Assembly (NCBI GenBank): GCA_002345845.1
Contig: DDWF01000255.1
Location: forward strand, 1-33,128
Direction: 5' to 3'
Length of the DNA stretch: 33,128 nt
Source of the DNA: Betaproteobacteria bacterium UBA2293
GTDB lineage: Bacteria > Pseudomonadota > Gammaproteobacteria > Burkholderiales > Rhodocyclaceae
The position numbers and the translations under genes were made by a program. Below the pieces are notes generated by a model. It ran no database searches. It saw nothing but the letters and a program-made list of their open reading frames with translations, and was not told the DNA's origin. This document shows positions 1 to 6,832 of this stretch, one piece after another (positions within the stretch are counted from its first letter, which is position 1; each line of letters begins with the position of its first letter).

Positions 1-1013
1 TGCGCTACTACTTCGCCGCCAAGCTGTCGGCGACGATGGAAGACATCGACCTCAACTTCGACGACTTCGTCGCCCGCGTCAATGCCGACCTGGTCGGCAA
101 GTACGTGAATATCGCCAGCCGCTCGGCCGGCTTCATCGCCAAGCGTTTCAACGGTCAGCTGGCACCGGCCGATGCCGACCTGCCGGCGATTCGTGCCATC
201 CAGGAAGCGGCGCCGCGCATCGCCGCCCTTTACGAAGCGCGCGAATTCGCCAAGGCAGTTCGCGAGATCATGGCCCTGACCGATGGCGCCAACCAGTACG
301 TGGACAGCGTCAAACCCTGGGAACTGGCCAAGCGGGAAGGCCGCGAGAGCGTACTGCACGCCGCCTGCAGCAACGCGCTGAATCTCTTCCGCCTGCTCTC
401 CATCCTGCTCAAGCCGATCCTGCCGGTGGTTGTCGGCAAGGTCGAGAAGTTCCTCAACATTGCCCCGCTCGCCTGGCGCGACACGGAAACTTTGCTCGCC
501 GCCAGCCATGCGATCAATTCCTATGAGCACCTGATGACCCGCGTCGATCCCAAGTCCATCGAAAAGCTGATCGAAGCCAATCGTGAATCACTGGCCCCCG
601 CCCCAGAACAGAGCTCGCCACAGCGTCATGCCGAGCATCAGCAGAAGGAAATCCTCGCCGCGCCGGAGGAAGCCGCGCTGTGCTCCATCGACGACTTCAT
701 GAAGGTGGACCTGCGCATCGCCCGCATCGCCAATGCCGAACACGTCGACGGTGCCGACAAGCTGATCCGCCTGACCCTGGACATCGGCGACGGCCGGCCA
801 CGTCAGGTTTTCGCCGGCATCAAGGCAGCCTACGACCCGGCGACGCTGATTGGCCGGCTGACCGTGATGGTCGCCAACCTGGCCCCGCGCAAGATGAAGT
901 TCGGCCTCTCGGAAGGCATGGTCCTGGCCGGCTCCGACCCTGCCGGCAAGACACCGGGACTGTTCCTGCTCAGCCCTGATGCCGGCGCCGAGCCGGGCAT
1001 GCGCGTCAAGTAA
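1..1013 (+). CDS. metG: Methionyl-tRNA synthetase, C-terminal part (5' truncated by window edge)
   Basis: This is the 3' part of the enzyme that charges tRNA(Met) with methionine in the cytoplasm. The frame is already open at base 3 and reads [16 protein letters not shown], so the first ATG at 36 is internal and the true start lies outside the window. The segment holds the end of the catalytic domain, the helical anticodon-binding domain (about bases 60-600), a low-complexity linker, and a C-terminal Trbp111/EMAP-type OB-fold tRNA-binding domain (about 680-1010, starting [15 protein letters not shown]). That appended domain is found in the long, dimeric form of MetG, as in E. coli. The gene stops with TAA and is followed by a hairpin at 1031-1052. 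No key residue in the visible part looks damaged. Confidence 0.95.
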   Translation, partial: RYYFAAKLSATMEDIDLNFDDFVARVNADLVGKYVNIASRSAGFIAKRFNGQLAPADADLPAIRAIQEAAPRIAALYEAREFAKAVREIMALTDGANQYVDSVKPWELAKREGRESVLHAACSNALNLFRLLSILLKPILPVVVGKVEKFLNIAPLAWRDTETLLAASHAINSYEHLMTRVDPKSIEKLIEANRESLAPAPEQSSPQRHAEHQQKEILAAPEEAALCSIDDFMKVDLRIARIANAEHVDGADKLIRLTLDIGDGRPRQVFAGIKAAYDPATLIGRLTVMVANLAPRKMKFGLSEGMVLAGSDPAGKTPGLFLLSPDAGAEPGMRVK

Positions 1014-1030
1014 GTCACGACGACCGGTGA

Positions 1031-1052
1031 GCGCCAGAATCGCTTCTGGCGC
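1031..1052 (+). terminator. Hairpin downstream of metG
   Basis: GCGCCAGAA and TTCTGGCGC form a perfect nine-base-pair stem around a TCGC tetraloop, 17 bases after the metG stop. No T-run follows, so it is not a classic intrinsic terminator. It may still stabilise the 3' end of the transcript or help termination. Confidence 0.55.
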
Positions 1053-1077
1053 CTGCTGCAGCGCAGCATTGACCCAG

Positions 1078-1106
1078 CTCAACTTAAAGTGACACTTTAA
1101 GTTGAG
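1078..1106. repeat. 29-base perfect palindrome
   Basis: CTCAACTTAAAGTG is followed by one A and then its exact reverse complement, giving two 14-base arms with a single-base centre. The arms are AT-rich inside a GC-rich chromosome. The near-zero loop suits a protein-binding dyad or cruciform better than an RNA hairpin. No regulator gene lies next to it other than the ribbon-helix-helix gene about 700 bases away, and no similar copy was seen elsewhere in the window. Confidence 0.8.
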
Positions 1107-1141
1107 GTGCCAACAAGGCCCCAGGGTTTAGTCTTTTCGAA

Positions 1142-1164
1142 CTATCCACAAAAACTGTGGATAA
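1142..1164. promoter_or_regulatory. Inverted pair of DnaA-box-like sequences
   Basis: TGTGGATAA at 1156-1164 is the exact complement of the consensus DnaA box TTATCCACA. CTATCCACA at 1142-1150 differs from that consensus by one base. They face each other across AAAAC, so the pair is also an 8-base inverted repeat. No dnaA, dnaN or origin-like AT-rich repeat set is nearby, so this is not evidence of oriC. A DnaA titration or regulatory site, or a simple hairpin, are the alternatives. Confidence 0.5.
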
Positions 1165-1441
1165 GTCTGTGCATTGATTGCGGAAGCCGCAGCTAAGTAG
1201 CGGTGCGACAAGGCTTTTTCCTACACCGCCCGAAACTTGGGCGAGAACATAACACTCTGATTTATATAGATTTAAAACTCGCCATTGCTTTTTGCGAGCA
1301 GTCACGGCCGGCCGACGAAAATCCACTCACCATGCCGTTCGCCGCTGTGCATAACAAGACGAGCTCAAGCCGTTTGTCAATGGCTGTCACGCATTTTTTC
1401 CGGGTAATCCCCAAGCCGCCCGGCAGACCGATTGGTGCACA

Positions 1442-1804
1442 ATGTCCGCATCAACAACGACGGCACAAATCATGCTCAACTCCCGGCTCCGCCCGCCCCG
1501 TCCGCAACTCACCGGCCGCATCATGCTCTACGCCCTGGCCGACGTCTTCGGTCTGTCCTGCGTTGCCATCGGTGCCAGCTGGTTCGTCGAACGCAAGGGG
1601 GCCATCCTTGCCGATTTTCCGACCTCCGCCGTCGAAGCGGTAGCCTGCACCGCCGGCGGCGTGGTCGTCATGGTCTGGGCCGTCGCCCGCATCCTGGGCG
1701 AGCTGGCCAAGCAGTCATCGGTGATGAAGGCCAAGTACGACGACTACATCGCCACGCACCACCCGGACAAGGTGCGCAAGCAGCCGGACGACGCCGGCAA
1801 CTGA
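1442..1804 (+). CDS. Small two-helix membrane protein, function unknown
   Basis: The product is 120 residues if it starts at the ATG at 1442; in-frame ATGs at 1472 and further on are possible because no clear ribosome binding site precedes any of them. After a polar, Arg/Pro-rich N-terminus there are two hydrophobic segments, about residues 28-48 and 61-83. A polar, Lys/Asp-rich tail follows (KAKYDDYIATHHPDKVRK). I do not recognise a family. Codon use and GC match the neighbours, and it reads as a genuine coding frame. Its TGA stop abuts the stop of the convergent regulator gene with no base between them, so the two genes must share or lack terminators. Confidence 0.7.
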   Translation: MSASTTTAQIMLNSRLRPPRPQLTGRIMLYALADVFGLSCVAIGASWFVERKGAILADFPTSAVEAVACTAGGVVVMVWAVARILGELAKQSSVMKAKYDDYIATHHPDKVRKQPDDAGN

Positions 1805-1999
1805 TCAATCGCCGCCCTTGGCGGAGGGCTTCAGCCACTCCGGCAGCTCACGGCTGCCGGCATTGTCGATGATGTACTGACGCACCAGACGGCGCACAAC
1901 CTGCGACGGCGTCAGGTCATTGGCCGCACAGATTTCTTCGAAGATTTCCTTCTTGCGCGGATCAATCAGAATGGTCAGACGGGCAGTTCGCTTCTCCAT
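1805..1999 (-). CDS. Ribbon-helix-helix (CopG/Arc-type) DNA-binding protein
   Basis: The 64-residue product begins MEKRTARLTILIDPRKKEIF. This is the basic beta-strand plus helix of the RHH fold, followed by a second helix (DLTPSQVVRRLVRQYI) and a short tail. Such proteins dimerise and bind short direct or inverted repeats, often at their own promoter. A longer start seven codons upstream (2020) is possible. I chose 1999 because AGAGAG lies at ribosome-binding distance there and nothing suitable precedes the longer start. The gene is divergent from the SulP transporter, and the shared region holds two ATTAACAT copies one helical turn apart. It is therefore likely to control itself, the transporter, or both; that role is inferred. 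No toxin gene accompanies it. Confidence 0.8.
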   Translation of the reverse strand: MEKRTARLTILIDPRKKEIFEEICAANDLTPSQVVRRLVRQYIIDNAGSRELPEWLKPSAKGGD

Positions 2000-2030
2000 G
2001 ATGCTCTCTGTTAAATTCATGTCGCATCAT

Positions 2031-2049
2031 ATTAACATACGATTAACAT
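2031..2049. promoter_or_regulatory. Direct repeat ATTAACAT, candidate RHH operator
   Basis: ATTAACAT occurs at 2031-2038 and again at 2042-2049, an 11-base period that places both copies on the same face of the helix. The second copy touches the first base of the -35 box at 2049. Ribbon-helix-helix dimers typically bind such spaced short repeats, and an RHH gene starts about 30 bases away. Binding is inferred. Confidence 0.5.
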
Positions 2050-2076
2050 TGACGAATAATCAAACACTCATATAAT
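2049..2076 (+). promoter_or_regulatory. Sigma70-type promoter of the SulP transporter
   Basis: TTGACG (2049-2054) and a perfect TATAAT (2071-2076) are separated by 16 bases, an excellent match to the housekeeping promoter. Transcription would begin near 2083, about 20 bases before the ATG at 2104. Confidence 0.75.
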
Positions 2077-2103
2077 GCGTCGCTCCCCCTTCGAGCGCGC
2101 GCC

Positions 2104-3795
2104 ATGAAGATCGCCTTCCGTCCCAAGTTGCTGGATTGCCTGCCCGGCTACAACAAGGAGCAGTTCGGCAAGGATCTGGCCTCGGGGATCACCGTCGGCG
2201 TCCTCGCCCTGCCGCTGGCCATGGCCTTCGCCATCGCCTCGGGAATGTCGCCGACCGCCGGCATCTGGACGGCCATCGTCGCCGGCTTCATCATCGCCGC
2301 GCTGGGTGGCTCGCGGGTACAGATCGGCGGCCCGACCGGCGCCTTCATCCCGATCATCTACGGCATCGTCGCCGTCCATGGCGTCAGCAACCTGCTCGGT
2401 GCCACCATGCTCGCCGGCGCCATGCTGCTGGCCATGGGCCTGGCGCGCATGGGGCAACTGATCCGTTTCATCCCGGTAACCGTCGTCATCGGTTTCACCA
2501 ACGGCATCGCCGTGGTCATCTTCCTCGCCCAGATCAAGGATTTCTTCGGTCTATCCATCGACAACCTGCCGGCCGAATTCTTTGCCCGCATCAAGGTGCT
2601 TGCCGCCCATGCCCACACCGTCGACCTGCCCACGCTGGGCCTGTCGCTGGCCTGTTTCGTCTTCCTGCTTTCCTACAACCGGCTGGCGCAGAAGCTGACG
2701 CTGCTGCAGCGGGCACCGGGGCCGCTGGCGGTCCTGCTGCTCGGCACGCTGGTCGCCTTCCTCTTTGATCTGCCGGTCGAAACCATCGGCAGCCGCTTCA
2801 ACGGCATCCCGCAGGAATTGCCGGCCTTCGGCCTGCCCGAACTATCGATCCACGACATCGGCAAACTGATCTCGCCGGCCATCACCATCGCCCTGCTCGG
2901 CGCCATCGAGTCGCTGCTCTCGGCCCGCGTCGCCGACAGCCAGATCGATGACCGCCATGACCCCAACCAGGAGCTGATCGCCCAGGGCCTGGCCAACATG
3001 GCCGCCCCGCTGTTCGGTGGCTTTGCCGCCACCGGCGCCATCGCCCGCACCTCGACCAACGTCAAGTCCGGCGGCCGCACGCCGATCGCCGGCATGGTGC
3101 ATGCCGTGGTGCTGCTCGGCATCGTCCTGATCGCCGCGCCGCTGGCCGCTTACGTGCCGCTGGCGACGCTGTCGGCGATCGTCATGGTGGTCGCCATCAA
3201 CATGGGCGAATGGCACCACTTCCGCGAACTGCGCCGCTTTTCCTACAGCTACCGGACCATCCTGCTCGCCACCTTTTTCGTTACCGTACTCTTCGACCTG
3301 ACCATCGCCGTCGAACTGGGCATGGTGCTGGCCAGCCTGTTCTTCATCTACCGGATGTCCGAGCTGACCCGCGTCGAACGCCGGCCGTTGCGCGAAGAAT
3401 CCAGCGAACCGCGCTTCCTCTACCCGGACGGGACGATGCGCATCGCCGCCTGGCAACTGTTCGGCTCACTGTTCTTCGGCGCCGTGAACAAGCTGGAGGC
3501 CCTGCTTGATCCGGCCGCCGGCCATCCGGAAGTGGTGATCCTCGACATGACGCAGTTGATCCAGCTCGACACCACCGGCCTCGAAGGCCTCGACAATCTG
3601 CTCGACAAGCTGAAGAAGCGCGGCTGCACGCTGCTCGTCTGCGGCCTCAATTCACAGCCCGGTTCGCTGCTCTACCGTTCCGGCTTCATCGACCATCTGG
3701 GCGACGAGAACGTCTGTGCCGACCTCTCGGCCGCCCTCGCCCGCGCCTACATCCTGCTGCCCAACCTGATGGGCGGCATGGAAGAAGATTACTGA
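2104..3795 (+). CDS. SulP-family anion transporter with C-terminal STAS domain
   Basis: The 563-residue inner-membrane protein has the SulP core: an N-terminal block GVLALPLAMAFAIASGMSP and the IGGPTGAF signature near residues 75-85. Repeated hydrophobic helices extend to about residue 430. A cytoplasmic STAS domain (about 440-550) follows, with the conserved D-T-T-G at residues 489-492. Members move sulfate, bicarbonate, dicarboxylates or other anions coupled to H+ or Na+; the substrate cannot be read from sequence. Bicarbonate is worth considering because a DabA inorganic-carbon locus lies in the same window, although 17 kb away. The start is supported by the promoter just upstream, although the ribosome binding site is weak. 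A YjdM gene follows after 12 bases, so the two may be co-transcribed. Confidence 0.9.
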   Translation: MKIAFRPKLLDCLPGYNKEQFGKDLASGITVGVLALPLAMAFAIASGMSPTAGIWTAIVAGFIIAALGGSRVQIGGPTGAFIPIIYGIVAVHGVSNLLGATMLAGAMLLAMGLARMGQLIRFIPVTVVIGFTNGIAVVIFLAQIKDFFGLSIDNLPAEFFARIKVLAAHAHTVDLPTLGLSLACFVFLLSYNRLAQKLTLLQRAPGPLAVLLLGTLVAFLFDLPVETIGSRFNGIPQELPAFGLPELSIHDIGKLISPAITIALLGAIESLLSARVADSQIDDRHDPNQELIAQGLANMAAPLFGGFAATGAIARTSTNVKSGGRTPIAGMVHAVVLLGIVLIAAPLAAYVPLATLSAIVMVVAINMGEWHHFRELRRFSYSYRTILLATFFVTVLFDLTIAVELGMVLASLFFIYRMSELTRVERRPLREESSEPRFLYPDGTMRIAAWQLFGSLFFGAVNKLEALLDPAAGHPEVVILDMTQLIQLDTTGLEGLDNLLDKLKKRGCTLLVCGLNSQPGSLLYRSGFIDHLGDENVCADLSAALARAYILLPNLMGGMEEDY

Positions 3796-3807
3796 CAAGG
3801 AAACACG

Positions 3808-4149
3808 ATGAGTTCATTGCCCCCCTGCCCGCAGTGCCAGTCCGCCTTCACCTACGAGGACGGCAACCAGTACGTCTGCCCCGAATGCGCCCACGAATGG
3901 AGCCAGGAAGCGGCCACTGACAGTACCGAGCAAGCCCGCGTCTGGAAGGATGCCAACGGCAACGTGCTGCAGGATGGCGACAGCGTGACGGTGATCAAGG
4001 ACTTGAAGATCAAGGGCTCGTCATCGGTGGTCAAGGTCGGCACCAAGGTCAAGAACATCCGCCTGATCGAGGGCGATCACGACATCGACTGCAAGATCGA
4101 CGGCATCGGCGCCATGCAGTTGAAGTCGGAATTCGTCAAGAAGCTGTAA
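3808..4149 (+). CDS. yjdM: YjdM/PhnA-family zinc-ribbon protein
   Basis: The 113-residue protein carries an N-terminal zinc ribbon with CxxC pairs at residues 7/10 and 24/27. The family's small beta domain follows ([29 protein letters not shown]), ending in the usual hydrophobic strand and Lys-rich tail. Length and sequence match the family formerly called PhnA. The phosphonoacetate hydrolase name attached to it in databases belongs to an unrelated enzyme, so no phosphonate role should be assumed. AAGGAAA gives a good ribosome binding site. It stands 12 bases after the SulP gene and converges on the SnoaL-like gene, whose stop begins three bases beyond its own. Confidence 0.9.
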   Translation: MSSLPPCPQCQSAFTYEDGNQYVCPECAHEWSQEAATDSTEQARVWKDANGNVLQDGDSVTVIKDLKIKGSSSVVKVGTKVKNIRLIEGDHDIDCKIDGIGAMQLKSEFVKKL

Positions 4150-4152
4150 GTC

Positions 4153-4746
4153 TCACGCCGTCTTGCGCCGGCGCAGGTAACAGCCGCCGCCGGCCAGCAA
4201 CAGGCCGCCGAGCAAGCCACCGCCCGCGGCGAAGAGGGCCAGGCGTTCGAGTTCGCTGATCAGCGCATTGTTGAAAGTGTTGGTGGACAGGTTGAGGGCG
4301 ATGATCTTCCACTGGCCATCGGCTTTGCGCAGCGTCGCCGTCCACCGCGAACTGAATCTGAAAACGCTACGCTGGTGCGGCGTGAATTCGTCTTCGGTCG
4401 TCCCGTTCGCCACCGCCACATCGCCGTAGAAAACGGCTGGCTGGCTTATTTTCGGGTGGGTCACGTACTTGCTGAGCACCGTCCCCGGCGCGCTGCCGAC
4501 CATGCGCCGGAAGTAGTCGCGGACGCCCTCCGGCCCCTGCGAAACCTCGGCATTCAGCCAGGTGACGACGGCCTTGTCGTCGATATGGCGGGCCATCAGG
4601 TCGACATTGGCAGCGTTGATGCCGTGTTCGATATCGTCGAGGATGCGCAGCAATTGCTGGCGGTCGGCGGCGCGATCTTCCTCGCCGACGGCCAACGGGG
4701 CACCGAACAACAGGCTCAACAGCAACAGCAGGGCGGACAGACGCAT
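4153..4746 (-). CDS. Exported SnoaL/DUF4440-like protein with C-terminal membrane anchor
   Basis: The 197-residue product starts at 4746, where GGAGGG precedes the ATG at good spacing; longer upstream frames lack this. Residues 1-21 are a signal peptide (MRLSALLLLLSLLFGAPLA). Residues about 25-160 read as an NTF2-like fold of the SnoaL/DUF4440 kind: an initial helix with DDIEHGINAANVDLM, then VAVANGTTEDEF and a final strand DGQWKIIALNLS. The C-terminus is a Gly-rich hydrophobic segment followed by LRRRK (about 170-197), which looks like a tail anchor or a GlyGly-CTERM-type sorting signal. The fold can bind small ligands or act enzymatically, and no catalytic residues are certain. It is the last gene of the lipid operon, 40 bases after the CdsA-like gene, so a periplasmic partner in lipid handling is inferred. 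Confidence 0.75.
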   Translation of the reverse strand: MRLSALLLLLSLLFGAPLAVGEEDRAADRQQLLRILDDIEHGINAANVDLMARHIDDKAVVTWLNAEVSQGPEGVRDYFRRMVGSAPGTVLSKYVTHPKISQPAVFYGDVAVANGTTEDEFTPHQRSVFRFSSRWTATLRKADGQWKIIALNLSTNTFNNALISELERLALFAAGGGLLGGLLLAGGGCYLRRRKTA

Positions 4747-4786
4747 GGCTTTCCCTCCGGAAGAGTGTCGCGAATCGGCAGCAGGC

Positions 4787-5731
4787 TCAGGGAACCCACC
4801 AGTAACGAACGATATGGAAGAAGATCGGGGCGGAGAAGCTGATCGAGTCGACGCGATCGAGCATGCCGCCATGCCCTTCGATCATGCTGCCCCAGTCCTT
4901 GACGCCGCGGTCGCGCTTGATCGCCGACAGCACCAGGCCACCGAAAAAACCCATGATGTTGATGGCCAGCGCCACCAGCGCCGCCTGCCAGGGATTGAAC
5001 GGGGTGATCCACCACAGCGCGGCGCCGACCGCCGTCGACGTCAGGACGCCGCCGAGCAGGCCCTCGAGGGTCTTCGACGGCGAAATTTCGGGAGCGATCT
5101 TGCGCCGGCCGAGCAGCTTGCCCCAGACATACTGGAAGACGTCGCTGGACTGCACGGTCAGCACCAGGAAAGCGATCAGCAAGGCGTTGCGTCCGGCGTA
5201 ACCGGGAATTTCCAGGGTCATCAGGGCGGGCACATGCGACAGGCAATAAACGCCGATCATCAGACCCCACTGCATCTTGGCGGCGCGTTCGAGAAAGCGC
5301 GTGGTGTCGCTGCCCAGCGAGGCGGCGATGGGCAGCAGCAGGAAGGCGTAAACCGGGATCAGGATGGAAAACAGGCCGTACCAGTTGGTCGCGATGAGAA
5401 AGTACTGCAGCGGCAGGAAGAAAAAGAAACACCACAGCAGCGCCTGATGATCGCCGCGCCGCGTATGCGTCAGCGAGATGAATTCGCGCAGACACTGGAA
5501 GGAGATGAAGGCGAACAGCAGGATGATGCCGAGGCTGCCGATCCAGAAAGCCAGGGCGAGCAGGCCGATCATTACCCACCAGGCCTTGATGCGGGCATTC
5601 AGGTTGTCGATGCCGGCACTGGCATGGCCGGGTGCCAGGCGAAACTTGAGCACGGCGCCGACGGCGCTGGCCAGCAGGAGCAGGGCGAAGACACCGGCAA
5701 ATACGGAGATCAGGGTTTCCTGAGGATTCAT
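4787..5731 (-). CDS. ynbB: CdsA-like phosphatidate cytidylyltransferase (YnbB type)
   Basis: The 314-residue polytopic membrane enzyme should convert phosphatidic acid and CTP to CDP-diacylglycerol. It ends with the family signature: SAIKRDRGVKDWG (269-281), then EGHGGMLDRVDS (285-296), which carries the metal-binding Asp residues. SDVFQYVWGKLLGRRKIAP and SPSKTLEG (196-224) match the conserved cytosolic region. About eight hydrophobic segments are visible. The housekeeping cdsA normally sits with uppS, dxr and bamA; this copy instead sits in a ynb-type operon, like E. coli ynbB. I recall that E. coli YnbB has been linked to synthesis of the glycolipid MPIase. The gene begins five bases after the acyltransferase stop and presumably supplies CDP-diacylglycerol for the YnbA-like transferase at the head of the operon. 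Confidence 0.9.
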   Translation of the reverse strand: MNPQETLISVFAGVFALLLLASAVGAVLKFRLAPGHASAGIDNLNARIKAWWVMIGLLALAFWIGSLGIILLFAFISFQCLREFISLTHTRRGDHQALLWCFFFFLPLQYFLIATNWYGLFSILIPVYAFLLLPIAASLGSDTTRFLERAAKMQWGLMIGVYCLSHVPALMTLEIPGYAGRNALLIAFLVLTVQSSDVFQYVWGKLLGRRKIAPEISPSKTLEGLLGGVLTSTAVGAALWWITPFNPWQAALVALAINIMGFFGGLVLSAIKRDRGVKDWGSMIEGHGGMLDRVDSISFSAPIFFHIVRYWWVP

Positions 5732-5736
5732 CGTGT

Positions 5737-6363
5737 CTATTCGCTCGCAGGTGCCAGCGCCAGCAAGCTCGCCCTGGCCCGTTCAAGAAAGTCCGGCTTG
5801 CTCTCGTCAGCATGGATTGCGAGCGCCTGACCGAAACACAGTGTGCATAACAGCGGAATCGGAATCAAGGCCCCCTTGGGCATCACCCGCCCCAGATTCT
5901 CGATCCACACCGGAATGAATTCGACCTCGGGGTGCGCCTTGGCCAGATGGTAAAGGCCGCTCTTGAACGGCAGCAGACCTTCGCCGAGATTGCGCGTGCC
6001 TTCGGGAAAAACGATCAGCGAATCGCCTTCGGCCAGCGCCGCGTTCATCTGCTCGAGCGGATTGAAGGCATGCTGGCGACCGGCCGCCGGCGCGATCAGC
6101 ACGCCGCGAAAGACGCGCTCGGCGATGAAGCGGCGCACGCCTCCCCGTCGCCAGTAGTCGGCCCGCGCCACCGGCCGGGTCAGGCGGCGCAACGTCACCG
6201 GCAGGACCGCCCAGATGAGGACGAAATCGCCGTGGCTGGTGTGGTTGGCGAAATAGATGCGCTGGCGGACGCTCGGCGAGCTGTCACGCCAGATGGCGCG
6301 CACGCCGGTCACCGCCTTGGCGAAGGCACAGATGGCAGCCGCCGCGAAATGTTCAAGCGCCAT
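5737..6363 (-). CDS. PlsC-type 1-acylglycerol-3-phosphate acyltransferase family protein
   Basis: The 208-residue protein has the acyltransferase catalytic block NHTSHGD (40-46, the H-x4-D motif) and the substrate-binding block FPEGTR (119-124). It has one N-terminal hydrophobic segment and a short length typical of PlsC-like enzymes. Such enzymes add a fatty acyl group to lysophosphatidic acid or related lysolipids at the inner membrane. Its ATG lies inside the end of the preceding gene (11-base overlap), and the cytidylyltransferase follows after five bases, so it is firmly within the operon. The E. coli ynb operon, as I recall it, has no such gene. The enzyme may re-acylate a lysolipid made by the alpha/beta hydrolase of the same operon; that link is inferred. 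Confidence 0.88.
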   Translation of the reverse strand: MALEHFAAAAICAFAKAVTGVRAIWRDSSPSVRQRIYFANHTSHGDFVLIWAVLPVTLRRLTRPVARADYWRRGGVRRFIAERVFRGVLIAPAAGRQHAFNPLEQMNAALAEGDSLIVFPEGTRNLGEGLLPFKSGLYHLAKAHPEVEFIPVWIENLGRVMPKGALIPIPLLCTLCFGQALAIHADESKPDFLERARASLLALAPASE

Positions 6364-6832
6364 AGGGGAATCCAGTCTGCTGGCTCAGGAAGACGGCCGC
6401 GCCGAGCACGGCCAGCAACTGCAGCGCCAGGCAGATCGCCTGCCGCCGCAACAGGGTGCGGGCTCCGGCAATGCGCTGGTCGAGACTGCGCGGCGTCTGC
6501 GGCCGGGCCGAGCGCAGGCCCAGACGCACCAGCTGCGCATCGAATTCAGCCAGGGCGGCATCGGCAACGAAGTCTTCGGTTGCCGGCCAACTGTTTGCCC
6601 ATCTGGAAAAAATTCGCCGATCGAAGGCAACGCGGATGGCGTAGAACTTTTCCCCTATCCCAAGCCCGACCGCCAGCAGCAATCCCAGGCGGGACAGCAT
6701 GGGCGGCTCGCTGAAGAAGGCTGCCGCCAGGGCCAGCAAGGTCAGGAACAGACTGCAGTGATCGAGCGTCCGCCCGGTCGCCAGCCAGGCGGCGGTGAGC
6801 GCCGCCAGCCGGGATGCCGCCGGCTCAGCCAT
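6353..6832 (-). CDS. Small membrane protein of the lipid operon, function unknown
   Basis: The 159-residue product starts at the ATG at 6832, which overlaps the stop of the PAP2/dual-specificity phosphatase gene by eight bases; the ATG at 7009 would give an unnatural Arg/Cys-rich extension. Hydrophobic segments lie at about 27-43, 46-62 and 132-151. A charged soluble stretch between them contains RIFSRWANSW and a run of acidic residues. I do not recognise a domain. Its place between two membrane lipid enzymes, overlapping both, argues that it is translated with them and may be an accessory or scaffold subunit. Nothing in the sequence points to catalysis. Confidence 0.75.
   Translation of the reverse strand: MAEPAASRLAALTAAWLATGRTLDHCSLFLTLLALAAAFFSEPPMLSRLGLLLAVGLGIGEKFYAIRVAFDRRIFSRWANSWPATEDFVADAALAEFDAQLVRLGLRSARPQTPRSLDQRIAGARTLLRRQAICLALQLLAVLGAAVFLSQQTGFPYGA

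Larger units (their letters stand above)
1014..1441. other. 428-base intergenic region with palindromes but no convincing gene
   Basis: No frame in this stretch reads like a protein on either strand. Its composition is clearly more AT-rich than the flanking genes, especially around 1250-1290. It contains a hairpin (1031-1052), a 29-base palindrome (1078-1106), a DnaA-box-like inverted pair (1142-1164) and a short hairpin with TGCGG/CCGCA arms (1179-1191). I found no clean promoter for the gene at 1442. A TTGTCA element lies at 1374-1379, but no good -10 box follows at the right distance. Confidence 0.6.

Noticed and set aside
1142..1164. Origin of replication
   Set aside because: Only two DnaA boxes, and no dnaA, dnaN, gidA or AT-rich unwinding repeats are present.
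1084..1326. An 80-codon minus-strand frame in the gap after metG
   Set aside because: It spans the palindrome and the DnaA-box pair, has no ribosome binding site and does not read as a protein.
3808..4149. Phosphonoacetate hydrolase, from the PhnA name
   Set aside because: The zinc-ribbon YjdM family is unrelated to that enzyme; the shared name is a database artefact.
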